Part shown: positions 25,232-32,650 of the stretch, piece by piece
Layout: each line of letters begins with the position of its first letter
Numbering within the stretch: position 1 is the stretch's first letter
DNA from: CAIQPS01 sp964631965
GTDB lineage: Bacteria > Actinomycetota > Thermoleophilia > RBG-16-64-13
Assembly (NCBI GenBank): GCA_964631965.1
Contig: CAZWAR010000004.1
Span: 1-64,000, forward strand
Direction of reading: 5' to 3'
Length of the DNA: 64,000 bases
Program-made: the position numbers and the translations under genes
The notes under the pieces: generated by a model
What the model saw: only the letters and a program-made list of their open reading frames with translations
Database searches by the model: none
Told to the model about the DNA's origin: nothing

Positions 25232-26500
25232 CTATGGTTCTTCCGGATGGGTCAGAAGGGCCGCTATCACCGTGTTGCTGACGTCCAAAAAGGCTGGATT
25301 CAACCGAAGTCTACCACAGTGCCTCGCCACGCAACCCTGGGCCGAAAGGCGCTCCAAGGCCGCACTGTCCAGCACCGAGTCGACCTCCGCCTCGACCACT
25401 CCCTCGGCCGTCCGCAGGCCGAGCATCGCCTTCTCCCAGAGACGGGTCCGCGCGTCCACGATCTCGATGGCAGGAGCCTGGTCTGCGAGATAGGCCTCTA
25501 CCGACCCGGCGTTCGTGCGGCGCTCGCGGCCCACCGTGGAGACTGCGGCCACCCCGGCCCCGACGTAGTCTTCTCCCCGCCAGTACGCCTGGTTGTGGCG
25601 GCACTCGTGGCCGGGACGAGCGAAATTGGAGACTTCATAGCGGCGGTAGCCGCCCGCCTCCAGGCGCGCGGCGGCCTCCCCAAGGTACTCTTCAGCGAAG
25701 GCGGCGGCGGCCCCGCGGGCGCCGGCGCCGGCGGTCCTCGCGACTCGAGCGGCGAACCCCGAGGTGTAGGTCAGGTCGTAGAGAGAGATGTGGGTGGGAC
25801 CGGCCGCCATCGCCGCGTCGATGTCGGCGGCCGCAGTTGCCCAACCCTGCCCGGGGATGCCGAAGACCAAGTCGATGTTCCACTCCCGGAGGCGGTGGCC
25901 TCGCCCCGTCGCATGCTGGAGTGCCCGAATGGCCGTTTCCACCTCTTCCTGCCCGGTCCGCCGCCCCAGCGTCGCCCGGAAACCCGGCGCAAACGACTGC
26001 ACTCCGAGGGAGACTCGGCTCACCCCTGCGTCGGCTAGACGCTCCAACAGGTCCCGGTCGAGAGTTTCCGGATTGGCCTCGATGGTGAACTCCGGATCGT
26101 CCACACCCTCTTGGAGCCGAACCAGCTCCACCACGAGCGGCAGCAGCAGCTCCTCCGGCAGCACGGTCGGCGTCCCGCCCCCCAGGTACACGGTCTCCAT
26201 AGACACCGGCGTTTCGGGGCTCACGTACGCAGGACAGTTCCGGGCTGCCCCTCCCCGCCGGTCCGCGCCCACACGTTCGCGCACCTCGGCCCGCACCCGC
26301 TCCAGGTAGTCGACTACCCTGCCGGCCCGAAGGTGGGGTCCTACCGGTTCAGACGCGAAATCGCAATACGCGCAGCGCGAGCGGCAGAACGGTATGTGGA
26401 CGTACAGATGTGGAGCCCGGCCGCTCAGCGGCCGAGTACCCCGAGGACGATGAGGGCTATCCCCATCGCGATGCCGATGAATCCCAGGATCGCGGTCCAT
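25232..26500 (-). CDS. hemW: HemW-type radical SAM heme chaperone (oxygen-independent coproporphyrinogen oxidase family)
   Basis: The protein carries the radical SAM cluster motif C-x3-C-x2-C in HIPFCRSRCAYCDF, followed by YLGGGTPTVL, TIEANPETL, RVSLGVQSF and the HemW C-terminal domain. HemW inserts heme into respiratory enzymes; it is not the coproporphyrinogen oxidase HemN. The order lepA-hemW-hrcA-dnaJ is widespread. The 5' end is uncertain: ATG 26500 gives 422 residues but overlaps the upstream small gene by 76 bp and adds about 30 atypical residues. The family normally starts close to LYVHIPFC. CTG at 26428, forming CTGA with the upstream stop, would give a normal N-terminus but is a rare start codon. 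Confidence 0.9.
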   Translation of the reverse strand: MDRDPGIHRHRDGDSPHRPRGTRPLSGRAPHLYVHIPFCRSRCAYCDFASEPVGPHLRAGRVVDYLERVRAEVRERVGADRRGGAARNCPAYVSPETPVSMETVYLGGGTPTVLPEELLLPLVVELVRLQEGVDDPEFTIEANPETLDRDLLERLADAGVSRVSLGVQSFAPGFRATLGRRTGQEEVETAIRALQHATGRGHRLREWNIDLVFGIPGQGWATAAADIDAAMAAGPTHISLYDLTYTSGFAARVARTAGAGARGAAAAFAEEYLGEAAARLEAGGYRRYEVSNFARPGHECRHNQAYWRGEDYVGAGVAAVSTVGRERRTNAGSVEAYLADQAPAIEIVDARTRLWEKAMLGLRTAEGVVEAEVDSVLDSAALERLSAQGCVARHCGRLRLNPAFLDVSNTVIAALLTHPEEP

Positions 26501-26661
26501 CCCTGCCACAACCGACCGGCGGGTCTACCGCTGCGAGTGGGGACTTCGCGCCGGCGCTCCGCGGCGCCCTCGTCCGTTCCCCCGGCGAAGTGCCGGAAGT
26601 AGATCTGTCCGGCACCTAGCAGCACCACGATGACGCCCAGGACAATGTACTCGACCGTCAT
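26425..26661 (-). CDS. Small two-helix membrane protein between lepA and hemW
   Basis: This 78-residue product has two hydrophobic helices: IVLGVIVVLLGAGQIYF (about residues 6-22) and AILGFIGIAMGIALIVLGVL (about 57-76). They are separated by a charged loop rich in Arg, Gly and Glu. ATG 26661 overlaps the lepA stop by ATGA, so translation is probably coupled, and its own stop touches the hemW start region. I do not recognise the family. The tight packing in a conserved operon supports a real gene. Confidence 0.6.
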   Translation of the reverse strand: MTVEYIVLGVIVVLLGAGQIYFRHFAGGTDEGAAERRREVPTRSGRPAGRLWQGWTAILGFIGIAMGIALIVLGVLGR

Positions 26662-28475
26662 CTCTTGTCCTTCCCTTCCCCGAGATCGAGCACCGCCAGA
26701 AAGGCTTCCTGCGGGATCTCCACGGTTCCCACCATCTTCATCCGCTTCTTGCCGGCCTTCTGCTTCTCCAGGAGCTTGCGTTTGCGGGTGATGTCCCCAC
26801 CGTAGCACTTCGAGAGCACGTCCTTGCGGAGCGGCGCCACGCTCTCCCGGGCGATGATCCGGCTGCCCACGGCGGCCTGGATGGCCACCTCGAACATCTG
26901 CCTCGGAATCTTCTTGCGCAGCTTCTCAGCGAGCGCCCGTCCGATGCTGTATGCACGGTCGCCATGTACGATCAGGCTGAGGGCGTCGACCACCTCTCCG
27001 GCGATGCGGATATCGAGTCGCACCAAGTCACCCGGTTCGTAGTCCTTCAACTCGTAGTCGAGACTCGCGTACCCACGGCTGCGGGTCTTGAGGAGATCGA
27101 AGAAGTCCAGCACGATCTCTGCGAGCGGCAGGTTGTATTCGAGGCGTACCCGATCGGTGGTCAGATACTCCATATGCTCGAAGCGGCCCCGCTTGTCATT
27201 GCACAACTCCATTACCGGCCCGACGAACTCGGAAGGCAGCAGGATGCTGGCGTCGATGTAGGGTTCGCGCACTTCCCTTATGCTCCCGGCGTCAGGGAAA
27301 TCCACCGGGTTGCTGATGTACCGCACCTCTCCCGTGACCAATTCCACCTCGTAGCGAACGTTCGGAGTAGTGGCCAGCAGGTCGAGACCGAACTCGCGCT
27401 CGAGCCTTTCCCGAACGATCTCCATGTGTAGCAGACCGAGGAACCCGCACCTGAAGCCGAACCCGAGGGCCTTGGAGGTCTCCGGTTCATAGAACAGCGA
27501 GGCATCGTTCAGCTTGAGCTTGTCTAAAGCGTCCCGCAGTTCCGGATAGTCCTCGCTGTCGATGGGGAACAGCCCGCAGAACACCATCGGGGTGATGTCC
27601 TTGTAGCCGGGCAGAGGTTCGGCCGCAGGCCTCGCGGCACTCGTCAGAGTGTCCCCGACCCGCAGGTCGGCCACCTCCTTGATCCCGGGGATGATGTAAC
27701 CCACCTCGCCGGCGCGGAGGACGTCGGTCTTTCGCATGTCGGGGCTGAAGATACCCACCTCTTCGATTTCACTCCGGCGTCCGGTAGCCATGGCGAGCAG
27801 GGCAGCGTTCTTGCGGAAGCTGCCGTCGCGCACGCGTACGAAGGCCACCACACCTCTGTACTGGTCGTAGACCGAGTCGAAGATGAGGGCCCGGGGCGAG
27901 CCCTCGGGCTCGCCCTTTGGCGGAGGAACGCGCTTGACCACCGCTTCCAGCACAGCCAGCACTCCCTCCCCCGTCTTCGCGGAGATCTGCAGGATGTCAG
28001 CCCTCGGACAGCCAATGACAGTGGCGATCTCTTCAGCCCGCTTCTCCGGCTCGGCCCCAGGCAGATCGATCTTGTTCAGCACCGGGACGATCTCCAGGTC
28101 GTTCTCGAGAGCGAGAAGGGTGTTGGCGAGGGTCTGGGCCTCCACTCCCTGGGTGGCGTCCACGACGAGGATGGCCCCCTCGCAGGCGGCGAGGCTGCGG
28201 GAAACTTCGTAGGTGAAGTCGACGTGACCCGGCGTATCGATGAGGTTGAACTCGTACTCTTCACCGTCCTCGGCCGTGTAGTAGACACGGACGGCTTGGG
28301 CTTTGATGGTGATGCCCCGCTCCCGCTCCAGGTCCATGCGGTCAAGGACCTGCTCCCGCATCTCCCGCTCCGCCACCGTATTGGTGATCTGCAGGATGCG
28401 GTCGGCCAGGGTGGATTTCCCATGATCGATATGGGCGATGATGGAGAAGTTGCGGATGTGGTCGAAACGCGCCAT
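26658..28475 (-). CDS. lepA: Elongation factor 4 (LepA) GTPase
   Basis: The 605-residue translational GTPase has G1 AHIDHGKSTLADR, the effector ERGITIKAQAV, G3 DTPGHVDFTYE and G4 NKIDLP, followed by EF-G-like domains and the LepA-specific C-terminal domain (ALVGSRIIARES-like AAVGSRIIARESVAPLRKDV and CYGGDITRKRKLLEKQKAGK). Length is exactly as expected (about 600). It heads a long minus-strand run of genes. ATG 28475 lies 6 nt after a TATACT hexamer and has no ribosome site, so the mRNA is probably leaderless. Confidence 0.98.
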   Translation of the reverse strand: MARFDHIRNFSIIAHIDHGKSTLADRILQITNTVAEREMREQVLDRMDLERERGITIKAQAVRVYYTAEDGEEYEFNLIDTPGHVDFTYEVSRSLAACEGAILVVDATQGVEAQTLANTLLALENDLEIVPVLNKIDLPGAEPEKRAEEIATVIGCPRADILQISAKTGEGVLAVLEAVVKRVPPPKGEPEGSPRALIFDSVYDQYRGVVAFVRVRDGSFRKNAALLAMATGRRSEIEEVGIFSPDMRKTDVLRAGEVGYIIPGIKEVADLRVGDTLTSAARPAAEPLPGYKDITPMVFCGLFPIDSEDYPELRDALDKLKLNDASLFYEPETSKALGFGFRCGFLGLLHMEIVRERLEREFGLDLLATTPNVRYEVELVTGEVRYISNPVDFPDAGSIREVREPYIDASILLPSEFVGPVMELCNDKRGRFEHMEYLTTDRVRLEYNLPLAEIVLDFFDLLKTRSRGYASLDYELKDYEPGDLVRLDIRIAGEVVDALSLIVHGDRAYSIGRALAEKLRKKIPRQMFEVAIQAAVGSRIIARESVAPLRKDVLSKCYGGDITRKRKLLEKQKAGKKRMKMVGTVEIPQEAFLAVLDLGEGKDKR

Positions 28476-28481
28476 AGTCGG

Positions 28482-28487
28482 AGTATA
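28482..28487 (-). promoter_or_regulatory. Probable -10 element of lepA, leaderless
   Basis: TATACT on the minus strand is six bases before the lepA ATG at 28475. A transcription start six to seven bases after the hexamer would fall on the ATG. No -35 consensus is seen at the usual distance. Confidence 0.5.
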
Positions 28488-28638
28488 TTAACGCACCAGC
28501 CGACGGGGCCCGACCTCCCGTGACGGCCACCGGCAAAGGGTCTTCGCGATGTGCCGGCCCGACACCGGCTTGCGCGTAGAATGGACGCGACCGCAAGTGC
28601 TGTATCGGACGTGCGCAGACCGACCGGCGGGAGGAAGC

Positions 28639-29478
28639 GTGAACCTCAAACTGGTGGCTGGTCCGGCGATCATCCTGTGCACCATTCTCGCTTCGTGCGA
28701 CTCTTCCCCCTCCACCACCACCCAGCTTCAAGGGGACAACGGCGCAGTGATCTCCGCCGCCGCGACTGTCTCCGCGCTGGCAGCCGCCCGGCCCTCGGGA
28801 GATATACCCATGGAATTCCGGACCGTAGACTTCGGGGACGTGGCAAGGGGCGAGAACGACTTCGACGTCAACGCCTACTTTGCGGTTCTCGGCCATCTTT
28901 CGGTCGAGCCCGGTTGGGTGATCGACTATCTCTACCGCATGAACGGGATGGGCGGGGGTCCCTTTATCTACGCCCGTCCCATAGATCGGCCGCCATACGC
29001 CTCGTTCGACGAATACGCAGCCGCGACGGCGGGCGAGGTCTCCGAGGGTGCGGGCGGCCGGGACTACGCGAGTGAGTACTTGCGACACATCGAGGTCGAC
29101 GACACCCAGGAAGGCTATTTCCAGCTCGTTGCCCTCAGGACGATGGCCGATCAGTTCTATCTGTACTGGCACGCGGGCTACAACGACACCGCCATCGTAG
29201 CCGATGCGGCAGCGCTTGAAGAGATAATCACGGCAGCCGCCTCCGCTTTCGAGAACGCGGGGCTCCCGACAGAACTGGTGAAGCAGGCCCGCAAGCTCGA
29301 CCTTACCCCTACCGTTGAGTTCCCCGACGCTTCGACAGCCAGGATCCGGCTGGTGACCTTCAGCATGTGGGGCGGCTTCGTGGAGTCGACATACACCGTC
29401 AGCCGCGCGTTCCCGCATGCGATTCTTGCTGAGGACACCACTACGCTGATCGAGTACGACTGCGGGGTTCGCTTTTGA
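28639..29478 (+). CDS. Lipoprotein of unknown function
   Basis: The 279-residue protein starts at GTG 28639 behind GGGAGGAAGC. A short signal peptide ends in a lipobox (ILASC, Cys about residue 18), then a Ser/Thr linker and a roughly 220-residue domain rich in aromatic and acidic residues (for example FDVNAYFAVLGHLSVEPGW, GYFQLVALRTMADQFYLYWH). It has no metal or catalytic motif that I recognise and no repeats. It would sit on the outer face of the membrane. It stands alone between lepA and murJ, and a TAGAAT hexamer at 28577-28582 may be its -10. A longer in-frame reading from 28549 lacks a signal peptide. Confidence 0.72.
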   Translation: MNLKLVAGPAIILCTILASCDSSPSTTTQLQGDNGAVISAAATVSALAAARPSGDIPMEFRTVDFGDVARGENDFDVNAYFAVLGHLSVEPGWVIDYLYRMNGMGGGPFIYARPIDRPPYASFDEYAAATAGEVSEGAGGRDYASEYLRHIEVDDTQEGYFQLVALRTMADQFYLYWHAGYNDTAIVADAAALEEIITAAASAFENAGLPTELVKQARKLDLTPTVEFPDASTARIRLVTFSMWGGFVESTYTVSRAFPHAILAEDTTTLIEYDCGVRF

Positions 29479-29510
29479 GAGACGCCGGCTTGGGACGGCG
29501 GCCGGTGCAG

Positions 29511-31244
29511 CTACCGGTCGGAGCCGGAGGTCCCTCTGTCAGGCGCCCGGGAGCGTCGGCGCCGCACTATATCCAGCAGTTCCCGGATCTCAGGCATCCG
29601 CATGGCCCAGGCGAAACCAAGATATGCCAGGCCGCCGACCAGGTAGGCGAACCCCACGGAGACGACCTGGGCCCAAAGGGCGCGGCCGAGCGCGTGATCC
29701 AGCCCCCACCACACCGCATAGGCGCCAGCGGCCAGCGGTATCAGGGCGACGATCGCTCGAGCCGCCGATAGAGCCACTTTCCAGCCGTCAACACCGCCTA
29801 TACGCGGCCTCAGCAGCAGCACGAGGGCGAAGAAGTTGAAGAGGCTAACCAGGGACGTGGACAGGGTGATGCCCCCCACCCCCAGGGGCTTGTAGAAGAG
29901 GAGGTCGAACCCCGCATTGAGGGCCAGGTTGACCACACCCGTGATCAGCGGCAGCCAGGGCTTCTGAATGCTGTAGAAGGCACGGTTGAGGAGGGTGTTG
30001 ACGCTGACAAAGGCCATGCCCACGCTGAAGAACAGGAGGGCTGAAGCTACCGCTTCCGCCTCCCCCGGCGTGACCTTGCCGTGTTCGTATATGAGCCGCA
30101 CGGTGGGCAGGGCGAGAACGGCGAAGAAAGCGGCAAAGGGGAGAGTGGTGAAGAAGATCTGTCTGATTCCTGTCGACAGGTCTTGCCGCAACTCGTTGAT
30201 CCGCCCTGCTGCAGCGTGCCGCGAGAAGGCAGGGAATAACACCGTTCCGATGGCGATGGCAAACACGCCCTGCGGAAGCTGGAACAGCCGGAAGGCTTTG
30301 TCGATGTAGGCGGGAGCCGGGATGCTGATGAGCGTGCCTATGACGGTGTCGATGAAGGCATTGAAGTTGATGACGCCGAGGCTGAGGATCACCGGGCCGA
30401 TGAGCAGCCCCACCCGTCTCACGTCGGGGTTGCGCAGATCGAGGCGCCAAGGTGTGGCACCCGCCTCGTAGAGGCTGTACCCGGTTCCCGACACGCCCAC
30501 CGGTCGTCGGCTGTACTTCCAGCGGCGGCGCCACACAGCCGGCACCTGCATCAGCAGCTCGCACGCCGTCCCTATCAGGAAGCCCCAGGCGAGCGCTTCG
30601 AAGCCATAGCCGGCCGAGAAGAGGATCACTACAGCGATGATGACAATGTTCCACGCCACGGGGGCAAGAGCGGGCAGCCGGAAGTGGTTGTGAGAGTTGA
30701 GAACGCCCATGAAGATCCCCGCTATCCCCATGATCACCACGGTGGGGAACATGATCCGCATGAGGTGAACGGTAAGGTCGATGATCTGAGCGTCGCTGCC
30801 GAATCCCGGCGCTACGACTTCGACCACCTGCCGGGCGAAGATCATGCCGAGCGCGGTGACGACACCCAGGATGACTGTGGCCCACACCGTCACCGTGTAC
30901 GCAACGTTCCAGGCCTCCCGGCGCCGTTGCTTCTCGAGAAGTCCGGAGAAGACTGGAATCAAGGCCGCGGAAAGCGCTGTGTCGGCGAGCAGGGTCCGCA
31001 CCAGGCTGGGCACTTTGCTCGCGACGGTGAAGGCGCCCATGCCGGGGCCGAGGCCGAGATATGTCACCATCACGATCTCCCGGACCAACCCGAGCACCCG
31101 GGAGCCGGCGGTGGCCAGCACGAGAAATGCGGCCGCGGCCGCCAGGCGTCTTGTTCTGCCCGAATCGCGAGCGGGATATGGCCGCTCTGCCGCCGCTGTA
31201 GGTACGGCGTTCTCCCGATTCGGATTCATCGATTCATTGCCCAT
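29511..31244 (-). CDS. murJ: Lipid II flippase MurJ (MviN family)
   Basis: The 577-residue membrane protein has some fourteen hydrophobic segments. Family stretches include ATAGSRVLGLVREIVMVTYL in helix 1, KVPSLVRTLLADTALSAALI and LPQGVFAIAIGTVLFPAFSR. MurJ moves the peptidoglycan precursor lipid II across the membrane. In mycobacteria MurJ is a partner of CwlM, a homologue of which is encoded at 11.2-12.3 kb. ATG 31244 lies 11 nt from a TAGCAT hexamer shared, in inverted form, with rpsT. Confidence 0.93.
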   Translation of the reverse strand: MGNESMNPNRENAVPTAAAERPYPARDSGRTRRLAAAAAFLVLATAGSRVLGLVREIVMVTYLGLGPGMGAFTVASKVPSLVRTLLADTALSAALIPVFSGLLEKQRRREAWNVAYTVTVWATVILGVVTALGMIFARQVVEVVAPGFGSDAQIIDLTVHLMRIMFPTVVIMGIAGIFMGVLNSHNHFRLPALAPVAWNIVIIAVVILFSAGYGFEALAWGFLIGTACELLMQVPAVWRRRWKYSRRPVGVSGTGYSLYEAGATPWRLDLRNPDVRRVGLLIGPVILSLGVINFNAFIDTVIGTLISIPAPAYIDKAFRLFQLPQGVFAIAIGTVLFPAFSRHAAAGRINELRQDLSTGIRQIFFTTLPFAAFFAVLALPTVRLIYEHGKVTPGEAEAVASALLFFSVGMAFVSVNTLLNRAFYSIQKPWLPLITGVVNLALNAGFDLLFYKPLGVGGITLSTSLVSLFNFFALVLLLRPRIGGVDGWKVALSAARAIVALIPLAAGAYAVWWGLDHALGRALWAQVVSVGFAYLVGGLAYLGFAWAMRMPEIRELLDIVRRRRSRAPDRGTSGSDR

Positions 31245-31254
31245 GTGCGGCGGC

Positions 31255-31261
31255 TATGCTA
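31255..31261. promoter_or_regulatory. Symmetrical divergent promoter core between murJ and rpsT
   Basis: The seven bases TATGCTA read TATGCT towards rpsT (31255-31260) and TAGCAT towards murJ (31261-31256). The rpsT leader would be about 35 nt with GGGAGG; the murJ leader only a few bases. Confidence 0.45.
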
Positions 31262-31301
31262 AACTCCACCGGCTCTGAAGGGAAGATGGGAGGAACCCAG
31301 G

Positions 31302-31562
31302 TTGGCTAACACCAAACAGCAGCGAAAGCGCGTGCGGATCGCCCAGCGGCAGCGTCTCGAGAACCTCCGCTACAAGTCGTCCATCAGGACACACTTCCGG
31401 CGTCTCAGGGACTCCGTGACCACCGGCGATGCCGACGCTGCTGCTCAGACTGCCAAGACGTTGACCTCCACCATCGACAAAGCGGCTGCGCGGAACGCCA
31501 TCCACAGCAACAACGCGGCCCGCAAGAAGTCGCAGGTGGCGCGTCTGCTCTCGCAGGTCTAA
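31302..31562 (+). CDS. rpsT: 30S ribosomal protein S20
   Basis: The 86-residue basic protein starts MANTKQQRKRVRIAQRQR and continues with the helical S20 pattern (KSSIRTHFRRLR, IDKAAARNAIHSNNAARKKS). The start codon is TTG 31302 with GGGAGG eight bases upstream, and the residues after it match the family. S20 binds the 5' domain of 16S rRNA. It stands opposite holA, as in many bacteria. Confidence 0.97.
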   Translation: MANTKQQRKRVRIAQRQRLENLRYKSSIRTHFRRLRDSVTTGDADAAAQTAKTLTSTIDKAAARNAIHSNNAARKKSQVARLLSQV

Positions 31563-31651
31563 GAGCCGCCGCTTCCCTTCCTGCTCGGGGGTACCCGCCC
31601 CTCTCACGCCGGTCTCTCTCCGGGTGTCCTGGTCACGCGCAGTCATCCTGC

Positions 31652-32650
31652 TCACGCGGCCAGCAATCGACCCAGGCACAACTGGAACTCCATCTCGTTT
31701 GGGAGATCACCCATGCCCTTCATACGGGCGTCCGTCTCCGCGAGCACGGCGAGCCTCCGCGCAATCCCTTCGGCCCCGAGCTGGCCGGACTGTTCCATCA
31801 GCTTTCGCGCGGGGAACGCCTTGAGCTTCATCTCCGCCTGAATGGCGTCCCGGTTGTAGCCGGCGTCACGGAGAGCGGCCACGCGGGCCAGTTGCTGGAA
31901 GTGGCGGAGGATGCGGTAGAAGAGCACCTCCTGCCGCTCTCCCGCACTGAGCAGTTCGTCGGCGGCTGAGAACGCGGCTCCACCCCGCCCTAGGGCCAGA
32001 GAGTCGAGCAGGTCGAAGATGCTGGCCTCGACGGTGGCGGTGGTGAGCAAACGGATGTCGTCGTCGGTGATGTGGCGACCATCCGTGTACAGGTCCAGCT
32101 TCTCCACCTCCTGGAGAAGGATGCTCTGATTATCGCCGCAGCGATCCACCAGGTGACGGGCCTGCTGGAGACCCAGGTCGATGCCCATCCGCCGGGCTTC
32201 GCCCGCAAGCCAGCCGGGCAGTTCGGCTTCTTTGGGCGCGTACCACTCGAGGATCTGGCCATGCTTCTCCACCGCGGCGCGAAGAGGGTCGGCTGGAGGC
32301 AATCGGCCGGCCTTCATGGCCAAGCAGGCATCTGGGGCCGGAGAAGCAAGGTAGGCGACAATCTGTTCCTTGTCCGCTTTCTGCCAGGCGTCCACATCCT
32401 CTACGAGAACGAGCCGCGTGCCGCCCAGGAAAGCCATCGTGTTCGCGGAATTCACGACTTCCAGCCCGGAACTCACCCCTGCCTGGAACTCCGATATGTT
32501 GAGATCTGAGCCCGACTCTTCGATGATCCTCCCCTTCAGCCGTTTGAGTGCGACCGATATCTTCGACAAGTCGTCGCCGAGTATGAGGTAGGCGGGCTTC
32601 AGCGGCCCGCGCGCGGCTGAGGAGGCGGTGCCTCCACTGGTGTGGCTCAT
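31652..32650 (-). CDS. holA: DNA polymerase III subunit delta
   Basis: The 332-residue clamp-loader subunit begins with PAYLILGDDLSKISVALKRL, the degenerate P-loop region of HolA. LVLVEDVDAWQK, RCGDNQSILLQEVEKLDLYT and a helical C-terminal domain (FYRILRHFQQLARVAALRD) follow. It opens the beta clamp in the DNA polymerase III holoenzyme. ATG 32650 overlaps the comEC stop (ATGA). The comEA-comEC-holA with rpsT arrangement is common in Gram-positive bacteria. Confidence 0.95.
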   Translation of the reverse strand: MSHTSGGTASSAARGPLKPAYLILGDDLSKISVALKRLKGRIIEESGSDLNISEFQAGVSSGLEVVNSANTMAFLGGTRLVLVEDVDAWQKADKEQIVAYLASPAPDACLAMKAGRLPPADPLRAAVEKHGQILEWYAPKEAELPGWLAGEARRMGIDLGLQQARHLVDRCGDNQSILLQEVEKLDLYTDGRHITDDDIRLLTTATVEASIFDLLDSLALGRGGAAFSAADELLSAGERQEVLFYRILRHFQQLARVAALRDAGYNRDAIQAEMKLKAFPARKLMEQSGQLGAEGIARRLAVLAETDARMKGMGDLPNEMEFQLCLGRLLAA

